In this document: in pieces, positions 1 through 5,362 of the stretch
Numbering within the stretch: the stretch's first letter is position 1
How the letters are laid out: each line of letters starts with the position of its first letter
Assembly: GCA_017632755.1 (NCBI GenBank)
Contig: JAGBQU010000123.1
Coordinates: forward strand, 1 to 7,961
From: Lachnospiraceae bacterium
GTDB taxonomy: Bacteria > Bacillota_A > Clostridia > Lachnospirales > Lachnospiraceae
DNA length: 7,961 nt
Reading direction: 5' to 3'
Translations under genes and position numbers: made by a program
Notes under the pieces: generated by a model
Database searches by the model: none
What the model was told of the DNA's origin: nothing
What the model saw: only the letters and a program-made list of their open reading frames with translations

Positions 1-885
1 GAGCCGAAGGCAGAGCCTTCATTGGGCGAGCCCGTGAAGGATACGGCAGTGCCGCAGGAACAGATCCGTGAATTTTGCATGGCATTGCAAAATTCCGTAC
101 TGGTGAAGGAACTTCGCGCGGATGCCGAAAATCTTTTGAAACTCAATCCGCAAACACCTGCGTATAAGATCGCGCAGGCGCAGTTCCTTCAAAAGAGTCT
201 CCTTTTGGAAAATGAGATCACACAGACGGTCAAAAATGCGCTGTTTGGAGAGAAGGGACTCATGGATCAGATCCGTGCGCGGTTTACGGAGCAGCTGACA
301 CTCAGACCGGAGGACGTCGGGAATGAAAAGCAGGTGGAGCAGTTTTATGAAAAGCTCATCAACAAGATGCAGCATCTGCAGCAGGCTCTTTCCCATGCGG
401 GACCGGATGCTTCTCCTGCCGTGCAGAGCGCATGGCAGATGCAGGAAAACGTGCAGTTCATGAACAATCTCAATCAGGTATACCAGTATGTTCAGCTCCC
501 GCTGAAGATGTTCGACCAGAACACGAACGGCGAGCTCTATGTATATACGAATAAGAAGCATCTGGCAGATGCAGACGGAAATATGAGCGCCTTTCTCCAT
601 CTGACGATGGATCACATCGGCCCTTTGGACGTGCGCGTGCAGCTGAGCGATTCCAACCGTGTATCCACACAGTTTTATCTGCGTGATGACATGATCGATT
701 TTATCGCGGATCATATCCATCTCTTGGACGAGCGTCTGCAGGCTAAGGGATATCATGTCAGCACAGGTGTGCATACCATGCAGGATGAAGAGGAAAAGAG
801 TGTGATCGATCACATGATGGATCCGCAGGCGATCGGGGTAAAAAGCAGGCTTTTGAGTGTTAATTCTTTTGATATGAAAGCGTGA
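1..885 (+). CDS. FliK-like flagellar hook-length control protein (3' part)
   Basis: The frame is open from base 1 to the TGA at 883-885, so the start lies upstream and about 294 C-terminal residues are visible. Roughly the last 130 residues resemble the FliK C-terminal domain, with a beta-rich segment containing LHLTMDHIGPLDVRVQL and then QFYLRDDMIDFIADHI and LDERLQAKGY. In FliK this domain contacts FlhB and switches the flagellar export gate from hook to filament substrates. The visible N-terminal part is helical, with several Gln-rich stretches (for example around KMQHLQQAL), and I recognise no domain in it. It lies directly before a FlhX-type gene, as ylqG does before ylqH in Bacillus. It is therefore probably the divergent FliK paralogue of that locus and not necessarily the main hook ruler. 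The family call is good; the exact role is inferred. Confidence 0.75.
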   Translation, partial: EPKAEPSLGEPVKDTAVPQEQIREFCMALQNSVLVKELRADAENLLKLNPQTPAYKIAQAQFLQKSLLLENEITQTVKNALFGEKGLMDQIRARFTEQLTLRPEDVGNEKQVEQFYEKLINKMQHLQQALSHAGPDASPAVQSAWQMQENVQFMNNLNQVYQYVQLPLKMFDQNTNGELYVYTNKKHLADADGNMSAFLHLTMDHIGPLDVRVQLSDSNRVSTQFYLRDDMIDFIADHIHLLDERLQAKGYHVSTGVHTMQDEEEKSVIDHMMDPQAIGVKSRLLSVNSFDMKA

Positions 886-955
886 TGCGAAGGGAAAGGA
901 CATGGCGATGACCGTTTCAGACAGCGGAAACAAAGAGAAGGGAAGTGCATAAGGG

Positions 956-1240
956 ATGGATACCCAAAAGAAAAAAGTAAAACAGGCGGTTGCCCTTGAG
1001 TACGATCCTGCCTATGATGCCCCTAAGATCGTGGCCACCGGTGTGGGCGCCGTGGCGGATCGTATCATAGAAAAGGCGAAGGAGTCAAATGTTCCCGTGC
1101 ATCGGGATGACAAGCTCGCAGATACCCTCTCGAAGCTGGAGATCGGGGAATGTATTCCGCCGGAGCTTTATGAGGTGGTGGCAGAGATCCTGGTGTTTGT
1201 GGATCAGATGGATAAGATCAGAGCAAAGATAAACCGATGA
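956..1240 (+). CDS. ylqH: FlhX/YlqH: stand-alone FlhB cytoplasmic-domain homologue
   Basis: This 94-residue soluble protein matches the part of the flagellar export switch FlhB (EscU/YscU/HrcU family) that follows the NPTH self-cleavage site. It carries AVALEYDP at residues 12-19, then APKIVATG, KAKESNVPV, a Leu-rich helix and IPPELYEVVAEILVFV near residues 64-80. The four membrane helices of FlhB and the NPTH motif itself are absent; where PTHY would sit there is a lysine-rich stretch (KKKVKQ). Such FlhX proteins have been reported able to stand in for the cleaved FlhB C-terminal fragment. Its neighbours, FliK-like and YraN, fit this locus. The ATG at 956 is preceded by GAGAAGGGAAG (935-945), a weaker and somewhat distant ribosome site. 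No membrane segment or signal peptide is seen. Confidence 0.85.
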   Translation: MDTQKKKVKQAVALEYDPAYDAPKIVATGVGAVADRIIEKAKESNVPVHRDDKLADTLSKLEIGECIPPELYEVVAEILVFVDQMDKIRAKINR

Positions 1241-1276
1241 CTTTTGCCTTGCATCGGAGGATCATAAGGAGGGCTT

Positions 1277-1645
1277 GTGGCAGGGGAGAATACGCGGAAG
1301 ATCGGGACTAAGTACGAGCAGATGGCGGTAGATTATCTGAAAAGACAGGGATACCTTATATTGGATCGCAATGTGCATGCGGGAAGATACGGGGAACTCG
1401 ACATCGTAGCGCAGAAGGATCGCCTTGTTGTGGTTGCTGAGGTGAAATATCGCAGAACGAACGATCATGGAGATCCCCTGGAAGCCGTCAGCAGGACTAA
1501 GCAGAGGCGTATCAGCAGATGCACGTTGTATTACCTGGCAAAACGCGGTTTGGGGACGGATGTACAGGTACGCTTTGATGTCATCGCCGTTTACGGAGAC
1601 GAAAGGATCCGACATGTGGAGAATGCTTTCGAATTTCAAGGCTGA
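1277..1645 (+). CDS. yraN: YraN family (UPF0102) nuclease-fold protein
   Basis: This is a 122-residue protein of normal length for UPF0102. It shows the N-terminal helix with KIGTKYEQMAVDYL (conserved Glu14), followed by RNVHAGRYGELDIVA (Glu40, Asp42) and VVVAEVKYR (Glu55, Lys57). These residues form the PD-(D/E)XK-like nuclease signature of the family. The C-terminal strand VRFDVIAV is also typical. The family is widespread and thought to act on Holliday junctions or other DNA substrates, but its cellular role is poorly defined. The GTG start at 1277 is supported by AAGGAGG at 1266-1272. The gene follows flhX by 36 bases and is probably cotranscribed with it. Confidence 0.9.
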   Translation: MAGENTRKIGTKYEQMAVDYLKRQGYLILDRNVHAGRYGELDIVAQKDRLVVVAEVKYRRTNDHGDPLEAVSRTKQRRISRCTLYYLAKRGLGTDVQVRFDVIAVYGDERIRHVENAFEFQG

Positions 1646-1674
1646 TTGACAGAATCTGGTGGGGAGAATAGAAT
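1646..1674 (+). promoter_or_regulatory. Sigma-A promoter for the GGDEF-EAL/pgeF unit
   Basis: A perfect -35 box TTGACA (1646-1651), a 17-base spacer and a -10 box TAGAAT (1669-1674, one mismatch to consensus) lie directly after the yraN stop codon. Transcription would begin near 1681, leaving a leader of about 36 bases before the GTG at 1717, with AGGAGG at 1705-1710. The cyclase/phosphodiesterase gene and pgeF can therefore be expressed independently of the upstream flagellar-accessory genes. Confidence 0.75.
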
Positions 1675-1716
1675 GAAAGTAAGCTTGGTTCAGATGAAGA
1701 GACAAGGAGGAATCCT

Positions 1717-2952
1717 GTGGTGGCTGTAAATGCGTTTCATGTTGCGCTCTATGTAGCAGCACTTTTGCTGTGTATAACGAGTCTGATCTATACAGTGATC
1801 CAGTCGCGGGTTGGCAGACTGCAGAATCGGATTTATATTCTGATGCTTCTGATCATCTCCGCAAATGCGCTCGCAGCAGGCATCGGCGAGCTGTTAGAGC
1901 CGGTCAAGGCAGCGTCGCAGACATGGTTTGCGCTTTATCGACTCATGCAGTTTTTCTATTTTATTGTACATACCGCGCTTCCGACTGTATTCTGTTATTA
2001 TGTCATGTGTGTGACCGGAGAATTGACAACGGTGTACAGAAAGAGGATCTTGCTTTATGCATCCCTCTTTGTTGTGTTGGAGTTTCTGGTGCTCCTCAAT
2101 CCATTTATAAATTGTATCTATTATTTTGACGATAATTTGGATTTTCAGCGCAACTGGGGTGAGATGCTGCTCTATATGGGGGCTGTGATCTATATCGGTA
2201 TCGCCTTTTTTAAGCTTCTTCACTCGTGGTCTGCCCTCAATGTCAGGCGAAGGAGAGCCCTGTTATATTTTTACTTCGTTGTTGTGGCGGGAGTGCTCAT
2301 CCAGTTCATCGACATGAGGATCAACAGTGAACTTTTTGCCGAGGCTCTTGCTATGCTCGGCGTGATGCTGGCAGTGGAGAGTGAGGATGACAGACTTGAT
2401 GCAGATACCGGTTTTTATAACCGGAAAGCTCTTCAGATGGATATGGATAAGTTTATTTCGGCAGGGCGTTCCTTTCATGTGATCTGTATAAAGGTCACCA
2501 ATGCGGATATCATCCAGCGCGTGACAGGTTCTGCAAATACGGATATCCTGTCAATGATCCTGTCCGATTTTCTTAATGCGCAGATGTCATGGTACAGCAT
2601 CTATCATACCAACCCCAAAACGTTTCTGTTATCCTGTATTGATATGGGGTATGAGAAGACACAGCAGCTTGAGGAATGTATCCTTAAAAGATTTGATGAA
2701 CCATGGAAGTGCAGAGACATCGAGATCATGCTTCATGCCATTGTGATGAGCGCGGAAATACCGGGTAAGCTCCGGACGACAGAGGATATTTTCTTTATGA
2801 CGGATTCTCCTGCGCCGGCCAATATGAGTACGAAGAGCCTGAGCAGTAACGGACTGGACTATCTCATGCGCAGGGCGGAAGTGGAGCGTGCGCTTCACAG
2901 AGGCTTTTTGGAGGGGGATTTGAGGTATATTATCAGCCTACATATTATTTGA
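1717..2952 (+). CDS. Membrane sensor with degenerate GGDEF domain (N-terminal part of a frameshifted GGDEF-EAL protein)
   Basis: The 411-residue reading frame starts at a GTG with AGGAGG six bases upstream. Residues 7-220 hold about seven hydrophobic segments (near 7-29, 39-60, 70-100, 110-132, 148-170, 180-198, 204-220), a seven-helix input domain. A GGDEF-like domain follows from about residue 226, opening with DTGFYNRKAL, the equivalent of the usual LTGLxNR motif. The active-site motif is lost: at residues 299-303 the GGDEF position reads NPKTF, so cyclase activity is not expected. The frame continues into the linker ERALHRGFLEG, which normally leads into an EAL domain. It then changes frame after residue 400 and ends at TGA 2950-2952 with a nonsense tail (DLRYIISLHII). 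The restored protein would be about 639 residues. As written, the product is a membrane protein lacking its output domain. Confidence 0.8.
   Translation: MVAVNAFHVALYVAALLLCITSLIYTVIQSRVGRLQNRIYILMLLIISANALAAGIGELLEPVKAASQTWFALYRLMQFFYFIVHTALPTVFCYYVMCVTGELTTVYRKRILLYASLFVVLEFLVLLNPFINCIYYFDDNLDFQRNWGEMLLYMGAVIYIGIAFFKLLHSWSALNVRRRRALLYFYFVVVAGVLIQFIDMRINSELFAEALAMLGVMLAVESEDDRLDADTGFYNRKALQMDMDKFISAGRSFHVICIKVTNADIIQRVTGSANTDILSMILSDFLNAQMSWYSIYHTNPKTFLLSCIDMGYEKTQQLEECILKRFDEPWKCRDIEIMLHAIVMSAEIPGKLRTTEDIFFMTDSPAPANMSTKSLSSNGLDYLMRRAEVERALHRGFLEGDLRYIISLHII
2913..2917 (+). other. Frameshift site at a GGGGG run splitting the GGDEF-EAL gene
   Basis: Before this run the coding frame reads ...RALHRGFLEG. 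After it, the adjacent frame reads FEVYYQPTYYLKG from 2919, the standard first strand of an EAL domain (consensus like FEVYYQP). Adding one base here, for example a sixth G, joins the frames cleanly as LEGGFEVYYQP. The lesion is thus a net one-base loss in or beside a homopolymer. Possible causes are a true mutation, a slippage-prone switch, ribosomal -1 frameshifting on G-GGG, or a sequencing error. Confidence 0.85.
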
Positions 2953-3635
2953 AGGGGCTCAGGATACATGGAGCGGAGGCGCTGCTCAGACTGCAGGATG
3001 AGGTACTGGGAAACATACCGCCCGATGAGTTTATTCCGCTTGCGGAGCAGATCGGTCTGATCGAGGAGATCGGTGATTTTGTCCTTCATGAGGTCTGCGC
3101 GTTTATAAAGAGCGGTATTCCGGCCAAAAAAGGACTGGAGTGTATCAATGTCAATCTTTCGGTGATACAGTGTATACAGCCTGATTTCGTGAGTCATATC
3201 CTTGAGATCGTGAATTCGTACGGGATTGACAAACACATGATCAACTTCGAGATCACGGAGTCTGTCGCAGCCCATGATTATCAGCTCCTTGGTTCGGTTG
3301 TCAAGCAGCTTAAGGAAAACGGGATATTGTTTTCAATGGATGATTACGGGACGGGATATTCCAATATCCAGTCGGTATTTTCGTTGGATATTGACGTGGT
3401 AAAGATAGATAAGAGTATTTTATGGGGTGCGGAAAAGAGCAGACTGGGATATGTCATTTTAGAAAACAGTGCCCGCATGATTCGACAGATGAATAAAAAG
3501 ATCCTTGTGGAGGGAGTCGAGACGCAGCAGCAGATCGACCTGCTCACAACATTTGACGTCGATTATCTCCAAGGATACTTTTTCTCAAAACCGGTACCTC
3601 AAAATGTGTTGATCGATCTGATAAGTGAGGGTTAA
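2949..3635 (+). CDS. EAL-domain c-di-GMP phosphodiesterase part (out of frame with its N-terminal half)
   Basis: Coordinates run from the first possible TTG; true EAL coding begins at 2919 in this frame. All recognised catalytic positions are present, numbered from the TTG: Glu10 of EALLR, Asn69 of NVNLS, Glu101 of FEITES, Asp131-Asp132 of DDYGTGYS, Lys152 of VKIDK, Glu188 of EGVET and Gln208 of LQGYFFSKP. The domain should hydrolyse c-di-GMP to pGpG using two metal ions. There is no ribosome site before 2949, no ATG until deep in the domain, and a start here would drop the first strand (YYQP). The TTG overlaps the upstream stop (TTGA), which could permit weak re-initiation. It is best regarded as the C-terminal half of one broken gene starting at 1717. 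It ends at TAA 3633-3635, one base before the pgeF ATG. Confidence 0.8.
   Translation: MKGLRIHGAEALLRLQDEVLGNIPPDEFIPLAEQIGLIEEIGDFVLHEVCAFIKSGIPAKKGLECINVNLSVIQCIQPDFVSHILEIVNSYGIDKHMINFEITESVAAHDYQLLGSVVKQLKENGILFSMDDYGTGYSNIQSVFSLDIDVVKIDKSILWGAEKSRLGYVILENSARMIRQMNKKILVEGVETQQQIDLLTTFDVDYLQGYFFSKPVPQNVLIDLISEG
3625..3631 (+). promoter_or_regulatory. Ribosome binding site that sets the pgeF start at 3637
   Basis: GTGAGGG lies inside the last codons of the EAL frame, with its GAGG six bases before the ATG at 3637. The GTG at 3625 also opens the pgeF frame, but it is itself part of this ribosome site and has no better site upstream, so 3637 is preferred. Confidence 0.6.
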
Positions 3636-3636
3636 A

Positions 3637-4482
3637 ATGCAGCCGAAAAGAAAACAGAATAAACAGGTAATGTTACAAGAGAGAGTAGGGAAGCTGGAAT
3701 ATCTGGCCTTCCCTATTTTGCAGAAAGAAGCTGGGATACGCCATCTGTTCTCCACAAGACTCGGGGGTGTAAGCGAGGGGGTCTATGCTTCCATGAACTT
3801 AAGCTACACCCGCGGGGATCAAAAAGAAGCGGTGGATGAAAATTTCCGGCGGATCGGAGAGGTTTTGGGGTATCCGCCCGGGCAGTTTGTCCTGTCGGAT
3901 CAGACGCACACGACAAACGTACGGATCGTCACCGGGCAGGATGCCGGAAAAGGCATTACCCGCCCGAAGGATTATTCCGATGTGGATGGTCTGATCACAA
4001 ATGAGCCGGGAATCGTGCTCGGAACTTTTTTTGCGGACTGCGTTCCGCTTTATTTTTATGATCCCGTAAAGCGGGTGATCGCACTTTCCCATTCGGGGTG
4101 GCGGGGAACGGTGGGACGTATGGGACAGGTCACGGTCAATGCCATGAAAAGAGCGTTTATGTGTGATCCGGGTGACATCCTGGCAGGAGTGGGACCTTCC
4201 ATCTGCAAGGACTGCTATGAGGTCAGTGCGGATGTGGCGGATGCTTTTGCAGAGGAATTTGCAGAGCATAAGGATGAGATCCTATTTCCCAAGAAGGACG
4301 GAAAATATCTTCTGGATCTTTGGAAGGCCAACGAGATCGTGCTGACAGAGGCCGGTATCCGGAGAGAGCATCTTGAGGTGACGGATATCTGCAGCTGTTG
4401 CAATCCGGAGTATCTGTTCTCCCACAGGGCATCAAAGGGGAGAAGGGGCAATCTGGGTGCTTTTTTGGTGTTGGAGAGTTGA
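3637..4482 (+). CDS. pgeF: Peptidoglycan editing factor PgeF / laccase-domain (YfiH, DUF152) protein
   Basis: This 281-residue protein spans the full length of the YfiH family. Family motifs appear in order: FSTRLGGVS (38-46), DQTHTTNV with His91, ADCVPL with Cys135, and HSGWRG with His152. The two His and the Cys are the family's metal ligands. The region ILAGVGPSI and a C-terminal ICSCCNPEYLFSHR (251-264) are also characteristic. E. coli YfiH/PgeF limits wrong incorporation of Ser in place of Ala in peptidoglycan precursors, and related proteins have been reported to act on purine nucleosides; which applies here cannot be told. The ATG at 3637 is chosen over the GTG at 3625 because GTGAGGG serves as its ribosome site. 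It follows the EAL stop by one base, so it is in the same transcription unit and probably translationally coupled. Confidence 0.92.
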   Translation: MQPKRKQNKQVMLQERVGKLEYLAFPILQKEAGIRHLFSTRLGGVSEGVYASMNLSYTRGDQKEAVDENFRRIGEVLGYPPGQFVLSDQTHTTNVRIVTGQDAGKGITRPKDYSDVDGLITNEPGIVLGTFFADCVPLYFYDPVKRVIALSHSGWRGTVGRMGQVTVNAMKRAFMCDPGDILAGVGPSICKDCYEVSADVADAFAEEFAEHKDEILFPKKDGKYLLDLWKANEIVLTEAGIRREHLEVTDICSCCNPEYLFSHRASKGRRGNLGAFLVLES

Positions 4483-4484
4483 TA

Positions 4485-4501
4485 AATGCTGTGGCGGCAT
4501 T
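4485..4501 (+). terminator. Hairpin after pgeF, weak terminator candidate
   Basis: AATGCTG and CGGCATT pair around a TGG loop (seven pairs, one of them G-T), starting two bases after the pgeF stop codon. No T-rich tract follows (TCTCCCGG), so it is not a standard intrinsic terminator. It may protect the 3' end of the message or give partial termination. Confidence 0.3.
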
Positions 4502-4512
4502 CTCCCGGAGCG

Positions 4513-4534
4513 TTCTTAAGGAATACTTAAGGAT
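4513..4534 (+). promoter_or_regulatory. Tandem 11-bp direct repeat, candidate response-regulator operator
   Basis: TTCTTAAGGAA and TACTTAAGGAT stand head to tail and match at 9 of 11 positions, with the identical core CTTAAGGA at 4515-4522 and 4526-4533. The 11-base period places both cores on the same face of the helix. This is the arrangement bound by tandem dimers of OmpR/PhoB-type regulators. The next gene encodes such a regulator, so autoregulation is the simple reading. Binding itself is inferred. Confidence 0.6.
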
Positions 4535-4561
4535 TCATATAGTCTGATTTTAGAAAATATA

Positions 4562-4570
4562 TGATTTAAT
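4562..4570 (+). promoter_or_regulatory. Possible extended -10 promoter for the two-component operon
   Basis: TGATTTAAT matches the extended -10 form TGnTATAAT, with five of six bases in the hexamer (TTTAAT, 4565-4570). There is no good -35 box 16-18 bases upstream, as expected if an activator is needed. A start near 4577 would put the 11-bp direct repeats at about -64 to -43, a plausible activator position. Other AT-rich hexamers nearby (TATAGT at 4538) are alternatives. Confidence 0.35.
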
Positions 4571-4582
4571 GTTATGTAAGTA

Positions 4583-4615
4583 ACCGGGAAATCTGCCGGT
4601 GAAAGGTCTTAAGAC
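4583..4615 (+). promoter_or_regulatory. Leader hairpin and CTTAAG palindrome before the response regulator
   Basis: ACCGG (4583-4587) can pair with CCGGT (4596-4600) as a small leader hairpin. It is followed by the perfect ten-base palindrome GTCTTAAGAC (4606-4615), just before the AGGAGG ribosome site at 4619-4624. The palindrome contains the same CTTAAG core as the upstream direct repeats and could be an extra half-site or simply chance. No known riboswitch is recognised. Confidence 0.25.
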
Positions 4616-4629
4616 AACAGGAGGTTACC

Positions 4630-5334
4630 ATGGAAAAGAAAGATACCGTGCTGGTATGCGATGATGACAGGAATATCGTGGAGGCGATAGAGATCTACCT
4701 GTCACAGGAAGGATATCACGTTTTGAAGGCGTTTGACGGGGAGGAGGCGATCCGGATCTTAAAAAGCGAGTCCGTGCAGCTTTTGATCATCGATGTGATG
4801 ATGCCAAAGCTTGACGGGATCCGTGCGACGTTAAAGATCCGGGAGTTCAGTGCCATACCCATCATTGTCCTTTCGGCTAAGTCAGAAGATGCGGATAAGA
4901 TCCTCGGGCTCAACGTCGGAGCAGATGATTATGTCACAAAACCGTTTAATCCGCTTGAGCTGATCGCCCGGGTGAAATCCAATATCAGACGGTATACCAT
5001 GCTCGGAAGTGGCACGGAGGAAAATCAGAATATCTGCAACATCGGAGGACTTTCCATCGACGATGAGAGAAAGGAAGTGACCGTGGATGGTGAGCCGGTC
5101 AAACTGACTCCGATCGAGTACAACATCCTATATTTTCTGGCGCGCAATGCAGGGAAGGTGTATTCCATCGAGCAGATCTATGAGAGTATCTGGAATGAGG
5201 AGGCGATCGGTGCCGACAACACCGTGACCGTACATATCCGTCACATCCGTGAGAAGATCGAGATCAATCCCAAGGAGCCTCGCTATCTGAAAGTAGTATG
5301 GGGGATCGGTTACAAGGTGGAAAAGCAGCCGTAG
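4630..5334 (+). CDS. OmpR/VanR-family response regulator
   Basis: This 234-residue protein has a receiver domain at about 5-120 and a winged-helix DNA-binding domain at about 135-232. The receiver is complete: acidic pocket Asp12-Asp13, phospho-acceptor Asp55 in LLIIDVMMPKLDG, switch Ser82 in IIVLSAKSEDADKI and Lys104 in DDYVTKPFNP. The output domain shows the usual strand, then LTPIEYNILYFLARNAGKV, the recognition region NTVTVHIRHIREKIE and the wing VVWGIGYKVE. The closest style is the Clostridia/VanR branch of the OmpR group. The ATG has AGGAGG five bases upstream. The gene begins a two-gene operon with the histidine kinase 28 bases downstream. It is intact although its partner kinase is interrupted. 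The signal and target genes are not deducible. Confidence 0.95.
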   Translation: MEKKDTVLVCDDDRNIVEAIEIYLSQEGYHVLKAFDGEEAIRILKSESVQLLIIDVMMPKLDGIRATLKIREFSAIPIIVLSAKSEDADKILGLNVGADDYVTKPFNPLELIARVKSNIRRYTMLGSGTEENQNICNIGGLSIDDERKEVTVDGEPVKLTPIEYNILYFLARNAGKVYSIEQIYESIWNEEAIGADNTVTVHIRHIREKIEINPKEPRYLKVVWGIGYKVEKQP

Positions 5335-5362
5335 CCGATTGCCGGGATAAGAGGAGAAAACG

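Noticed and set aside
1673..1729. Eighteen-codon frame (MKVSLVQMKRQGGILWWL) before the GGDEF-EAL gene as a leader peptide.
   Set aside because: Its ATG lies inside the predicted -10 box (1669-1674), so it would not be on the transcript from that promoter, and it runs through the next gene's ribosome site.
1262..1762. Long reverse-strand open frames (also 19-933, 3799-4269 and 6044-6712) as antisense genes.
   Set aside because: They mirror strongly supported + strand genes, lack ribosome sites and recognisable motifs, and have compositions expected of shadow frames.
2904..2917. Classic programmed -1 frameshift heptamer in the GGDEF-EAL gene.
   Set aside because: C-TTT-TTG and G-GGG-GAT do not fit the X-XXY-YYZ rule well. 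P-site slippage on G-GGG is possible, but no downstream stimulator is evident, so it is kept only as one alternative.
4479..4484. TTGATA at the pgeF stop as a -35 box for the two-component operon.
   Set aside because: No -10-like hexamer lies 16-18 bases downstream (CTCCCG region).
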